This document shows positions 43,539 to 52,753 of a stretch of DNA of 64,000 nt, in pieces (within the stretch, counting starts at the first letter, position 1; the number at the start of each line of letters is the position of its first letter). The stretch is taken from assembly GCF_000690055.1 (NCBI RefSeq), contig NZ_JJNZ01000026.1:62001-126000 (forward strand). The letters run 5' to 3'. The DNA is from Pseudoalteromonas fuliginea. Its GTDB lineage: Bacteria > Pseudomonadota > Gammaproteobacteria > Enterobacterales > Alteromonadaceae. A program made the position numbers and the translations under genes. Below the pieces are notes generated by a model. It was given only the letters and a program-made list of their open reading frames with translations, was not told where the DNA came from and searched no databases.

Positions 43539-46223
43539 TTAAAAGTTAAACCCTACTTTTGCACCATAGTACCTAGGCATACCAAAACTACCTTTAGCAA
43601 AGCCTTTAGAGGTACTGTTCCAATGCTGAACAGTTTCGTCACTGGCGTTACTAATGAACGCTTCTGCAAACCATTTTTGGCTTTGCGGTTCATATTTTAA
43701 AGAGGCATTAAACATTGCAAAGCTATCACGGGAGTCATCTATATAACGCGTTGCTTCATCAGAGATGGCAAACTCCATATCATCGAGGTGTTTATCAACG
43801 TTCCAAACTGTTGAATATGATTTATCCTTCCAACTTACATTAAACCAGCTGTGTATAAACCCGTATTCACCAAAATCAAAACTATGCGTGTAACTTAAAT
43901 TAGCAGTAAATTTAGGCGTCATCGCCAAGTCATTGCCTTTTAAATTAGTTTGTAACAAAGGATTTTCAGGATTGAGTGAGTCCTCATAAGAAATATCAAA
44001 TAAATACTCAGCATCGTAGTCCCACTTTGTAAACCAATCGTCTGTTACTTGAGCCTCTGTCCAGGTTACATATCCCGTAATTCGACCGTTTGGATATGGC
44101 TTCCAATCAAATTCGAGCTCAATTCCTTTAATAGTAGAACCAGGTACATTTTGTGTGTAATACGCTATAACAGGCTGATTTATGTAATCTAATACAGGGT
44201 TTCCTGAGCCATCCAAAATAGGCCTGCCATCATTATCCTCAACAGCAGAAAGACGCTCAACGTTACCAATAGAACCAACAGATGCATACTGCATGTCTGT
44301 GTAATCTGTGTAGAAAAATGCAGCTTGTAGATTTAACGAGTTATCAAAAAAGCTCGATTTAGCGCCTATTTCCCATGTTAATACTTCTTCTGGATCAAAT
44401 TGCGTTTCGAATCGATTTACTTCAGAGGTTCTATCGTTTACTACTTCAAACACATCGCCAATACCACCGGCTTTAAAGCCGCTTGCTAAATAAGTATAAA
44501 GCATTGTATCGGGGCTCAAGTCGTAATCTAAACCCACTCTAAAGTCATGGTGCGTCCAACTGCCTTTGTTGTCATTTTCAAAAAATGATGCGTAAATAGT
44601 AGGATCTTCAAAGTAATCTGCTGGCAAGTTATTTAAATCAGTACGATTAAACCAACCCGGCGCGCAGCCATCAGCATTTGAGCAACGATAAGAGCGCCCG
44701 CCTTTATCTTCTTTTGTTTCATCACTAAAGCGATACCCCAGCGTGGCGTGCAGTTTGGGGGTTATTTTATACGTAGCTTGTGCAAAAAATGCGAATGCAT
44801 CGGTTGATCTATCAGGTTGATCCCAAAATACTTTATCGTCCATTGGATTATCGTAATACCCGAGCGTTGTGGTTTTTTCGTGAAAATAGTTAACGCCCAT
44901 AATCCAAGTAAGGTCAGACATATCCGATGATTGTAGTTGTAGCTCCGTAGAATAAGATTTAGCGCCAGTACCGTCTAAAAAATAAGTTGCACCATCCCAA
45001 ACATCTAAACCCGCTTCGCTATCTTGCTTTGAAGAGCGCTCCATGTCTTCAAAGCCCACTAACCACACTAAATCAAGATCGTCTGTTAATGCATAATTAA
45101 GAGTGTTACGTAAATACGTTATATCTAATTTAAGTTCACCGGGTACATTCACAACCGCTTGATATGTATTATCTGAAGGTAAAAAGTTTGAACAATCGCC
45201 ACCGTACTCTGTTGGGCGACCTCGTAATTTATCGCAGTTTACCAAATCAACATTATTACCACTGTCGTTAACATATTTTTGAAATACGGTATGGTTGGTG
45301 AAATTACCATCTAAAGGCGACCATAACGTACTTACTCTAAATGAATACTCATTAGCACTATTATAAAAATCTGATTTGTCAGCTTCTGTTAACGCGCGAA
45401 CTTGCTGCGACTCTGGGTTGGTACCAGCTGCATCTATCCACCAATTCTCTCGTTGAGTAAGTGTACTGCCAATGTTTTGATATGAATCTTGTGAAATAAC
45501 GTCTGTATTTAGTACTGCATCACTTAATCTGCGAGTATCGTATTGGTTAGGATCGTAATAACCTTCCAAATAAGAATCACGTTTTAACCCTTTAGCTGCA
45601 ATACGGACCGCAAAATCGTCGCTAACTGAAAAGTTATAAAAACCTTCCGCACTGCGTGTATTATATTTGCCCGCTTCTAACGTTACACTACCATAATCAT
45701 CAGTAAAATCAGGTTTTGCAGAAATAACATTAATGCTACCAACGGTCGAGTTTCTGCCAAACAGCGTACCTTGTGGTCCACGTAGTGCTTCAATACGCTC
45801 AACATCGTACATTAATGCTAAAGCACCTTGCATTCTTGGTGAATAAATTCCATCTAAATGCACGCCAACAGCAGGGTCGCCAAGTTCAGTAATATTGGTA
45901 GAGCGCACGCCTCGCATAGATATAACTGGTGCTGATTGATCTGTTGCCGTTGATATATCAAGCCCAGGTACAAGATTTGCTATATCCCTTATATTATTAA
46001 CACCACTTTGTTTTAATTGTGCCGATGTTAACGCTGTAATTGCGACGGGTGTTTCCATTAACCTTGTTTTACGCTTAGTCGCCGTTACCGATATAACTTC
46101 TAATGCAGTGTCATTTTTTTTAACCTCGTTACTATTGCTTTGATCTGCTAAAGACTCTTGAGCAATACTAGGCAACGAACAAGCAAGTGCGATTGCCAAA
46201 GTTATTGTGTTTATTTTTTGCAC
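43539..46223 (-). CDS. TonB-dependent outer-membrane receptor of the beta-glucan locus
   Basis: 894 aa. Signal peptide (INTITLAIALACSLPSIAQ), TonB-box-like LEVISVTATKRKT, plug domain (VAITALTSAQLKQSGVNNIR, VISMRGVRSTNITELGDPAV, LRGPQGTLFGRNSTVGSIN), then a 22-strand barrel ending in the aromatic YGAKVGFNF. GTG at 46223 is chosen: AAAGG lies 8 bp upstream, whereas a GTG at 46232 would sit in that site. It likely imports beta-gluco-oligosaccharides made by GH16. It lies upstream of GH16 and GH3 on the same strand. Confidence 0.88.
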   Translation of the reverse strand: MQKINTITLAIALACSLPSIAQESLADQSNSNEVKKNDTALEVISVTATKRKTRLMETPVAITALTSAQLKQSGVNNIRDIANLVPGLDISTATDQSAPVISMRGVRSTNITELGDPAVGVHLDGIYSPRMQGALALMYDVERIEALRGPQGTLFGRNSTVGSINVISAKPDFTDDYGSVTLEAGKYNTRSAEGFYNFSVSDDFAVRIAAKGLKRDSYLEGYYDPNQYDTRRLSDAVLNTDVISQDSYQNIGSTLTQRENWWIDAAGTNPESQQVRALTEADKSDFYNSANEYSFRVSTLWSPLDGNFTNHTVFQKYVNDSGNNVDLVNCDKLRGRPTEYGGDCSNFLPSDNTYQAVVNVPGELKLDITYLRNTLNYALTDDLDLVWLVGFEDMERSSKQDSEAGLDVWDGATYFLDGTGAKSYSTELQLQSSDMSDLTWIMGVNYFHEKTTTLGYYDNPMDDKVFWDQPDRSTDAFAFFAQATYKITPKLHATLGYRFSDETKEDKGGRSYRCSNADGCAPGWFNRTDLNNLPADYFEDPTIYASFFENDNKGSWTHHDFRVGLDYDLSPDTMLYTYLASGFKAGGIGDVFEVVNDRTSEVNRFETQFDPEEVLTWEIGAKSSFFDNSLNLQAAFFYTDYTDMQYASVGSIGNVERLSAVEDNDGRPILDGSGNPVLDYINQPVIAYYTQNVPGSTIKGIELEFDWKPYPNGRITGYVTWTEAQVTDDWFTKWDYDAEYLFDISYEDSLNPENPLLQTNLKGNDLAMTPKFTANLSYTHSFDFGEYGFIHSWFNVSWKDKSYSTVWNVDKHLDDMEFAISDEATRYIDDSRDSFAMFNASLKYEPQSQKWFAEAFISNASDETVQHWNSTSKGFAKGSFGMPRYYGAKVGFNF

Positions 46224-46282
46224 GGGTATCACCTTTCAATTTGTGTGGGTTGTCAGAGGCATGTAAAACAGCTTTATTTACT

Positions 46283-46296
46283 ACCTGTTAACAGGT
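46283..46296. promoter_or_regulatory. Palindrome upstream of the beta-glucan TonB receptor gene
   Basis: A perfect 14-bp palindrome ACCTGTTAACAGGT, 60 bp before the start codon, a plausible operator. It lacks the central CG of usual LacI sites, so the binding family is open. Confidence 0.4.
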
Positions 46297-46411
46297 TACA
46301 AATTAGTTACACCCATTGACTACCCTAATACGGTAAAGCGAAGCACTGGCAATACAACCCGAGTAAATTACACGTAAATAAAAATTAAATTGTCATATTT
46401 ATCGTTATTAA

Positions 46412-46510
46412 ATAACCTGAACTTTGGATAATAACTGCTTGAGATAAATAAGTTTAACTATCATTGTGGTTCAATATGTTCATAAATCTCTTAACCAGAA
46501 TTCAGGTTAA
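46412..46510. repeat. MITE-like element, family 2, deleted copy (about 99 bp)
   Basis: TAACCTGAACTTTGGATAAT at one end and CTTAACCAGAATTCAGGTTA at the other. Reverse-complemented, it matches the outer parts of 42375-42576 (shared AAGAGATTT, AACATATTGAA, TGATA-TTAAA blocks), but the central ~100 bp are missing. Confidence 0.6.
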
Positions 46511-46525
46511 ATAGATATAAATTAA

Positions 46526-46740
46526 CTAGAGCCTATTTACCTTTCGAGGTTAAATTTACAGCAGTATGTCTGATTTTAGGCAAATTGGCGCTTATGGGTC
46601 GAGGTTATTCACCATAGGCGATGTAAGTCATTATATTAGCGCAGGAGCCGTTACCAGCTCCATTAGGTTACACTCCTTACGCCTCGGTTAAGCCGCATTT
46701 AGATAAAACACATTTAAATCCTGAAAGATCAACCAGCCAC
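46526..46740. repeat. MITE-like element, family 1, copy 2 (about 215 bp)
   Basis: Begins CTAGAGCCTATTTACCTTT then CGAGGTTAAATTTACAGCAG, and ends AATCCTGAAAGATCAACCAG, matching the ends of 26084-26353 with a shorter, diverged interior. The rest of the 46224-46897 spacer shows nothing but the palindrome, the second repeat and a terminator. Confidence 0.6.
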
Positions 46741-46844
46741 AATAAAAGTGTTCCGATTGAGGTGAACATACGCTTTATGGATAATCAGATTTGATGAACT
46801 AAAAGCAAGGAGGTCAGCTTAACAACTCTTAGGTCACAGATACT

Positions 46845-46875
46845 AAAAAGCCATGGTTATAAACCATGGCTTTTA
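46845..46875 (-). terminator. Terminator of the amylase-MFS-glucoamylase operon
   Basis: Stem AAAAGCCATGGTT / AACCATGGCTTTT with loop ATA (minus: TAT), T run on the minus strand, 23 bp after the glucoamylase stop. Confidence 0.85.
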
Positions 46876-46897
46876 AATTTAAAAATATGAAAAATTA

Positions 46898-49306
46898 CTA
46901 TTTTAGTGCTTTTTTAACAACTGGGTAGTGATCCCATACTTGTTTATCACTGAGTGAGCGTACCAGCTTAATGTATTCTGCGTGTGTCCAAGCTAGAGGT
47001 GTTGCTGAATTAGTCCCTTCGCCCAGTGTATAACCTGCTTTGTTTACACCAACGCCGTCCCATACTTGCTCTGGTAACATCATGCCTTCATTGGCAAATT
47101 GCTCTAAGCCTTTAACATAGCTGTTTTTAATTTGCGCTTGTTTAGCATCATCCAGAGCGTTGTTCGCATTAGCTGCAGCTATTTCATAGTGACCACGCTC
47201 ACCGGTGAAAAACGGCCATACACGACCACGTTGGCCTGGTGTATTACTGCCACCCTCTGCGTAATTAGTACCGGTTACTTCATCTTCGCCGTAGCCATCA
47301 TTACCGTAGCGACGGTAGCCTGCAAATGTGCCGCTGCCGTCGTCAAAGCTAAAGCTGTATTTAACTTGTAGGTTATCTTCAAGCGTTTCGTCATCGTACT
47401 CAGGCAATGTTTTAACAATGCTTTCGTCGTTAGCACCACGTAAGCCATAGCGTACTAGTTCTAAGAAGCCGCCATCTAAAATTTGCTTTTTGTTAAAACC
47501 TTCACGGCCATTATTAGCGTTAATTTTAGTGTCTGAGTTTGCATCGGTATCTTGGCCTATACGAATAAAGTATTCACCATCACTATTTTCGCCTTTTAAG
47601 TTACCTTTAGTGGTAAACATTTGCGATTCAATATCGTTGCTGTATTTTTTAGCCGTAGCTAGGTAGCGCTGTGCGTTTTTATCATCGCCATTAAGCGCTG
47701 CTATATCACTGGCTGTAACAAGGCCTGCTACTATTGCGGCTGTAGTTGAAGGCGAATAACCGCTTTGCTCTTCCCAGCGCTCTTGTTGTGTTGCCGGTGG
47801 TGTAATTTGCGTGTCGTTCCACAAAATTTTAGCAAGGCCGCCCTCGACTAAAAAATCCGCCGCTGGTTTTAACATACGTGCGTACCAGTCTTTAAGCTCG
47901 GCATCACTAAGTACATTTGCTTGGTGTAATTTCCACGCAAGCATAATTGGCATCGCAGTTTGATCAAGCTGTACACCCACCCATTCTAGTTCGCCATCGA
48001 CATGTGTTTTTTGTAAAAACCAGCCTGTATCTCCATTGTTACCTGGCGTTTTGCTATTAACTTGAACTTTTTCAAGGTATTCGAATGCTATTTTTGCTGT
48101 AGCTGTATCACCCAGTGCCATAAATGCCATAGCTACTTGGTAGAAATCTCGTACCCACACGGCTTTATAACCAGTTGAGCCTATTTTAGCCGATACGGTT
48201 TCGCCCCACGGATTAGACAACGACGCAATAAGCGCACCTGCGTGCGTTTTGTCTTCTTGTGCTTTTAATACCATTGCGCTGGTATAAAGTAACTTACCGT
48301 TATCGGCCGTTTGCCCCGTCATTTTATTAATAGGTGTAAGGCTTTGTAGGTAATCTTGCCAACCAAATGCCGCACCTTCACCATTGTAGTTATCAAGTAC
48401 ACTTTGATAACCTTTTGCTAATGTTTGGGCGCCCTGCTCTGCACTTTGTTGCTCGTTATGTGCAAAGCTCAGTACTAAATCAAACGTGGTATTACTTTCA
48501 ATATTGCCAAGCTCAGCAAGTAAACTGACATTACCTGACTGCTCACCAGTATTGCTATAGCTGGTATTTAATGATTGTGACTTTTTAAGCTCATCCAAAC
48601 CATCGCTTACACCCGTAAAGCCAACCGTTTTTGCGCCAAATTCAGTATTTGCTTGCAATGTTAAGTAGTTGTCACCTTGCCAAGCAACTAAACCTTGCTC
48701 GGTAGTTTTTGCAAAATCATCAAGGCCATTATTATCAATATATGGATTTACCACAACATAGGCTTTAACGTCTTTAAGGTCGGTATTAAACACGCTACGA
48801 ACAAATAAACTTTGCCCATCAGGATCGGTAAAAACGTGTTTTTCAAGAGTGAATCTGCCTTGTTTATCTTTACTTACTATTTTATAAGCAAGTGATAACG
48901 GACGGCCTTGCTCGTCTTTGTATAGATAATCAATAGTGACATCAAGATCGTCTGCTTCGCTAACAGTAAAGTCTTTTCCTGTTACCACAAATTGCATATC
49001 TTTTATTTGTGCTTGATGAATAAGGCCAAACATAGTTTCGGTGATCATGCCTTTAGCAATTGAAAACCAGACTTTTGATACTACACCTGTTGGTGCATCA
49101 CTTGTGTAATGACCATTTTGGTATTGCTCGTACGATGTGCCAATCCCTGTTTTACCTGCGTATGACCAAAACGGGTCGCTGCCCGGAGCACCAGGCGCAG
49201 TTGTTTTAGATGTTTGTACTGTTTGTGACTGATTCGTATTTTGAGCACCGCATGCAGTTAATCCAAGTGCTAATAATGAAATAGTAATTAGGTTATAGTT
49301 TTTCAT
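46898..49306 (-). CDS. GH15 glucan 1,4-alpha-glucosidase (glucoamylase), lipoprotein
   Basis: 802 aa. Lipoprotein signal with lipobox LTAC (MKNYNLITISLLALGLTAC). Residues about 30-300 form the beta-sandwich glucodextranase-type N domain; residues 330-790 are the (alpha/alpha)6 barrel with YKAVWVRDFYQVAMAFMALG, LDQTAMPIMLAW, the acid in WEEQSGYSPSTTAAIVAGL (about 505) and RGRVWPFFTGERGHYE. It releases glucose from maltodextrins, probably in the periplasm. The ATG at 49306 (AAGAG, 7 bp) is preferred over 49348. Third gene of the operon. Confidence 0.9.
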   Translation of the reverse strand: MKNYNLITISLLALGLTACGAQNTNQSQTVQTSKTTAPGAPGSDPFWSYAGKTGIGTSYEQYQNGHYTSDAPTGVVSKVWFSIAKGMITETMFGLIHQAQIKDMQFVVTGKDFTVSEADDLDVTIDYLYKDEQGRPLSLAYKIVSKDKQGRFTLEKHVFTDPDGQSLFVRSVFNTDLKDVKAYVVVNPYIDNNGLDDFAKTTEQGLVAWQGDNYLTLQANTEFGAKTVGFTGVSDGLDELKKSQSLNTSYSNTGEQSGNVSLLAELGNIESNTTFDLVLSFAHNEQQSAEQGAQTLAKGYQSVLDNYNGEGAAFGWQDYLQSLTPINKMTGQTADNGKLLYTSAMVLKAQEDKTHAGALIASLSNPWGETVSAKIGSTGYKAVWVRDFYQVAMAFMALGDTATAKIAFEYLEKVQVNSKTPGNNGDTGWFLQKTHVDGELEWVGVQLDQTAMPIMLAWKLHQANVLSDAELKDWYARMLKPAADFLVEGGLAKILWNDTQITPPATQQERWEEQSGYSPSTTAAIVAGLVTASDIAALNGDDKNAQRYLATAKKYSNDIESQMFTTKGNLKGENSDGEYFIRIGQDTDANSDTKINANNGREGFNKKQILDGGFLELVRYGLRGANDESIVKTLPEYDDETLEDNLQVKYSFSFDDGSGTFAGYRRYGNDGYGEDEVTGTNYAEGGSNTPGQRGRVWPFFTGERGHYEIAAANANNALDDAKQAQIKNSYVKGLEQFANEGMMLPEQVWDGVGVNKAGYTLGEGTNSATPLAWTHAEYIKLVRSLSDKQVWDHYPVVKKALK

Positions 49307-49316
49307 TTTTTTACTC

Positions 49317-50813
49317 TTAATTAGAATTTTTAACGCGCATAACAGCAATGGCTGCTAATACAAATGACGCAGCACCAATTAACAAAGCGTAAATGGGCTG
49401 ATTAGAAAACACATGACTCAAAATAAGCCCTAAAATACTGGCTGCAAGTAGCTGTGGAATAACAATAAAGAAGTTAAATATTCCCATATAAACACCCATT
49501 TTATTACTCGGTAATGAGTTACTTAGCATTGCATAAGGCAGTGACAATATTGAAGCCCACGCAAAACCAACACCAATCATAGGAATAAGCAGCATTTTGG
49601 GGTCTGTTATAAACATAAAGCTGGCAAGGCCTAGTGCGCCTAGTAATAAGTTAAAACAATGCGCGCCTTTTAAGCCCATTTTTTTAACTAAGAATGGAAT
49701 GCACATTGCGGCAATAGCAGCGAATCCATTGTAAGCCGCAAATAAAATACCGACCCAATCAGCGCCATCGTTAAACGCTTTTGATGTTGTATCGCTACTC
49801 CCATAATGAAAGCTTGTTACTGCCGACGTGGTATAAATCCACATCGCAAATAAGGTAAACCAACTAAAAAATTGCACCCAAGCTAATTGCTTCATCGCAG
49901 TTGGCATTGTAAATACATCTTGCACTACTTGATAAAAGCCCCCTTGAGTGTGATTTTTAGCTTTTAATAAACCAGCTATCCACTGCACAATGCCAAAGGC
50001 AAGTAAGCCACCCGCTAATAAATAAAGTTCTTTTTCAAGCGCTAAGCCCATCACTAGGGCAAGTGTTGCAAGGCCTAATACAACAAATATAATGCCGCCT
50101 TTATTGTAGTTAATATCAGCAATTTCAGCCGTTACAACTGGCCCTTTTTGTGCCTCAAATTTAGCTAATTGCTCAGGTGTGTATTCTTTTGTTTTTGCAA
50201 CAGTCCACAACACAGCAGCTAGTAAAACAACGCCACCCCAGTAAAATGAGTACTTAACTGAGTCTGGTATTTCACCAATAGCTGCCGTGTTACTCACATC
50301 AAACCAATTTGTCATCATCCATGGCAGTGCTGATGCCAAAACTGCACCTATACCAATAAAAAAACTTTGTAACCCGTAACCGGTAGCGCGTTGCTTTTCT
50401 GGCAAGTTATCGCCTACAAGCGCTCTAAATGGTTCCATGGTTACGTTAATTGACGCATCCATAATCCACAACATACCAGCAGCAATCCACAATGTTGGCG
50501 AATGCGGCATAATAAACAATGCAATGGTTGTTAATATTGCACCCAAAAAGAAAAATGGACGACGACGACCAAAACGACACCACGTTTTATCACTCCAATA
50601 ACCAATAATAGGTTGCACAATTAAACCGGTTAGCGGTGCTGCTACCCATAAAATAGGAATATCATCCACTTGTGCGCCAAGGGTTTGAAATATTCGGCTC
50701 ACGTTACCGTTTTGCAGGGCAAAACCAAACTGTATGCCTAAAAAGCCAAAACACATGTTCCATATTTGCCAAAAGCTTAGAGTTGGCTTGTCGCTATTAT
50801 TTTGATTATTCAT
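49317..50813 (-). CDS. MFS sugar transporter (SLC45/maltose-type)
   Basis: 498 aa, 12 predicted membrane segments. Family motifs: GFALQNGNVSRIFQTLGA, the loop GYWSDKTWCRFGRRRPFFFL, DASINVTMEPFRALVGD and LPYAMLSNSLPSNKMGVYMG. These are the GPH/SLC45 group of maltose and sucrose carriers. It sits between amylase and glucoamylase genes, overlapping the amylase stop by 8 bp, so it probably carries maltose or maltodextrin across the inner membrane to the cytoplasmic alpha-glucosidase. Confidence 0.9.
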   Translation of the reverse strand: MNNQNNSDKPTLSFWQIWNMCFGFLGIQFGFALQNGNVSRIFQTLGAQVDDIPILWVAAPLTGLIVQPIIGYWSDKTWCRFGRRRPFFFLGAILTTIALFIMPHSPTLWIAAGMLWIMDASINVTMEPFRALVGDNLPEKQRATGYGLQSFFIGIGAVLASALPWMMTNWFDVSNTAAIGEIPDSVKYSFYWGGVVLLAAVLWTVAKTKEYTPEQLAKFEAQKGPVVTAEIADINYNKGGIIFVVLGLATLALVMGLALEKELYLLAGGLLAFGIVQWIAGLLKAKNHTQGGFYQVVQDVFTMPTAMKQLAWVQFFSWFTLFAMWIYTTSAVTSFHYGSSDTTSKAFNDGADWVGILFAAYNGFAAIAAMCIPFLVKKMGLKGAHCFNLLLGALGLASFMFITDPKMLLIPMIGVGFAWASILSLPYAMLSNSLPSNKMGVYMGIFNFFIVIPQLLAASILGLILSHVFSNQPIYALLIGAASFVLAAIAVMRVKNSN

Positions 50814-52665
50814 TATTAGCCTTATTTGTTAATACTGCGCTGCTAAATGCATCAAGTGTAAGTGTGAAGGTTGCGCCTTGAGACCCTGATGTAATCTCGG
50901 TGCTATGCTGCTCAAGTAAGTCATGCAATTGAGTGTATTCGCTGAGTCCCGCTAATTGCACTTTTGATAAATTAACCGTCATTGTTTGAGATTGTTCGCT
51001 AAAGTTACTTAATACGTAAAGCATTTGTTGGCCAAGTTTGCGGGTAAAGCCTACAATTCGCTCACTTCCTGTAACACTAAGCTCACTCATTTCACCGCCC
51101 ACCACTGCAGGTAAACTATTAAGTGACAGAATGGCTTTATAGTAATCACGAAGTGCTGACTGCTCTTTTGTTAAATTAGCGCCGTCAAACTTACCGCTAT
51201 TCATCCATGCTTGATGCGCTGGTACGCCAATGTAATCAAAAATACTGGTGCGGGTTGGTAAGCCAAAGCCTGCATATTCAGATCCATCCTCCCCTACATC
51301 TTGGCCAAAATATAATAAGGTTGGTGCACGGCTAATCAGGTTTGAAACCACCATGGCTGGTTTACCCCACACGGCTTTGCCTGCAAAGTCTGGGCTTGCG
51401 ATACGCTGTTCATCGTGATTTTCTAAAAAGTGCAGCATGTGCTGTTCAATATCCGCAACCTGTTGCTGCGCATCAAAAATAGCGTTTGCAGGTTGCTTGC
51501 TTTGCATAATTGCTTTTAAGGTATCGTAAAAACCGACCTTATCGTATAAATAGTCCATTTTACCTTGATGGATATAAGCACGGTACATTTTTGGGTTGTA
51601 AACTTCGGCAAGTAAAAATGCATCAGGTTTTTGCATTTTTATTGATGAGTTTAAAAAGCTCCAAAATTCAACCGGCACCATTTCGGCCATGTCGTACCTA
51701 AAGCCATCAACACCTTTATCTAACCAAAAAAGCGCAATGTCTCTAAATTTGTACCAGCTGTTAGGGAGCTCTTTATCTTGCCAAAACGCGTAGTGAGCAC
51801 GGTAATCTTTATTTTTGTATTCATTTGGTAACTCTACAAAGTCGTAGCTGCCATCAGGCTTTACACCGTAATTCACTTTTACTGTTTCGTACCAATCGTT
51901 CATATCTGGTTTTGGAGATCGAGCACCATTACCTGTCCATTTGGCGGGTGTTTCATCAAAAAAACCATCAACAAGAGGATGAGCATTCCCGCCTAGCACT
52001 TTATAGGTTGTAGAGGTAGGCACTTGAAATGACTGCCCAGGCACATAGTAAAAATTGTTGTTTTTATCGTACGTTTTACTGGTGTCGTCTTGCGCGCCAA
52101 AATCTTCAACCCCTTTAGGCTTTCCTAATGATTGATAATTTCGCGCAACATGGTTAGGCACTATATCAATAATGACTTTCATGCCATGGCTGTGCGTACG
52201 CTCAATGAGCTGGCTAAACTCTCCCATACGATTCGTCACGTTAATTGCTAAATCAGGATTTACATCATAATAATCTTTTATTGCATATGGCGAACCTGCT
52301 CGTCCTTTTACAACATCAGGGTCGTCTTGAGAAATCCCATAATCGCTATAATCGGCTACTAAGGCGTGGTGTAATACGCCGGTATACCAAACGTGCGTTG
52401 TTCCCAGCTCCTTTATACCTTTGAGGGCGGCATCGTTAAAATCGGCAAACTTACCTACGCCATTTTGCTCTTTAGTGCCCCATGAAACATTGGCTGTTTC
52501 GGTATTACCAAACAAGCGAGTAAATACTTGATATACAACCGGCTTGGTAAGCTCACTTTTTGTGTATGCAGGCGCTTGCGGTTGCTCAGGTTTGTTATTC
52601 TCTGAACACCCTGTAGAAATAAGTGCGCTACACAGTACTGCGGATACATAAACTGATTTTTTCAT
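50806..52665 (-). CDS. GH13 alpha-amylase-family lipoprotein
   Basis: 619 aa with the lipobox STGC (MKKSVYVSAVLCSALISTGC). GH13 regions: DIVPNHV, the nucleophile in GVDGFRYDMAEMVP (Asp about 325), acid LLAEVYN (about 353) and HFLENHDEQRIAS (about 416). The C-terminal beta domain includes VLSNFSEQSQTMTV. Anchored in the envelope, it degrades maltodextrins. First gene of the operon with the MFS carrier and glucoamylase; a TGCATACGTATTCA operator lies about 70 bp upstream. Confidence 0.9.
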   Translation of the reverse strand: MKKSVYVSAVLCSALISTGCSENNKPEQPQAPAYTKSELTKPVVYQVFTRLFGNTETANVSWGTKEQNGVGKFADFNDAALKGIKELGTTHVWYTGVLHHALVADYSDYGISQDDPDVVKGRAGSPYAIKDYYDVNPDLAINVTNRMGEFSQLIERTHSHGMKVIIDIVPNHVARNYQSLGKPKGVEDFGAQDDTSKTYDKNNNFYYVPGQSFQVPTSTTYKVLGGNAHPLVDGFFDETPAKWTGNGARSPKPDMNDWYETVKVNYGVKPDGSYDFVELPNEYKNKDYRAHYAFWQDKELPNSWYKFRDIALFWLDKGVDGFRYDMAEMVPVEFWSFLNSSIKMQKPDAFLLAEVYNPKMYRAYIHQGKMDYLYDKVGFYDTLKAIMQSKQPANAIFDAQQQVADIEQHMLHFLENHDEQRIASPDFAGKAVWGKPAMVVSNLISRAPTLLYFGQDVGEDGSEYAGFGLPTRTSIFDYIGVPAHQAWMNSGKFDGANLTKEQSALRDYYKAILSLNSLPAVVGGEMSELSVTGSERIVGFTRKLGQQMLYVLSNFSEQSQTMTVNLSKVQLAGLSEYTQLHDLLEQHSTEITSGSQGATFTLTLDAFSSAVLTNKANNE

Positions 52666-52733
52666 TGTGTGTCTTTTTTGTCAGTATTGTTATTACTTTA
52701 TACTAAAGATTACTGCAGCAACCATACAGTTGC

Positions 52734-52747
52734 TGCATACGTATTCA
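52734..52747. promoter_or_regulatory. LacI/MalR-type operator before the amylase operon
   Basis: TGCATACGTATTCA, one mismatch from a perfect palindrome with central CG, 69 bp upstream of the amylase ATG. Like-sequenced sites are at 59122 and 59538, all at maltodextrin-gene promoters. Confidence 0.65.
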
Positions 52748-52753
52748 GGTAAA

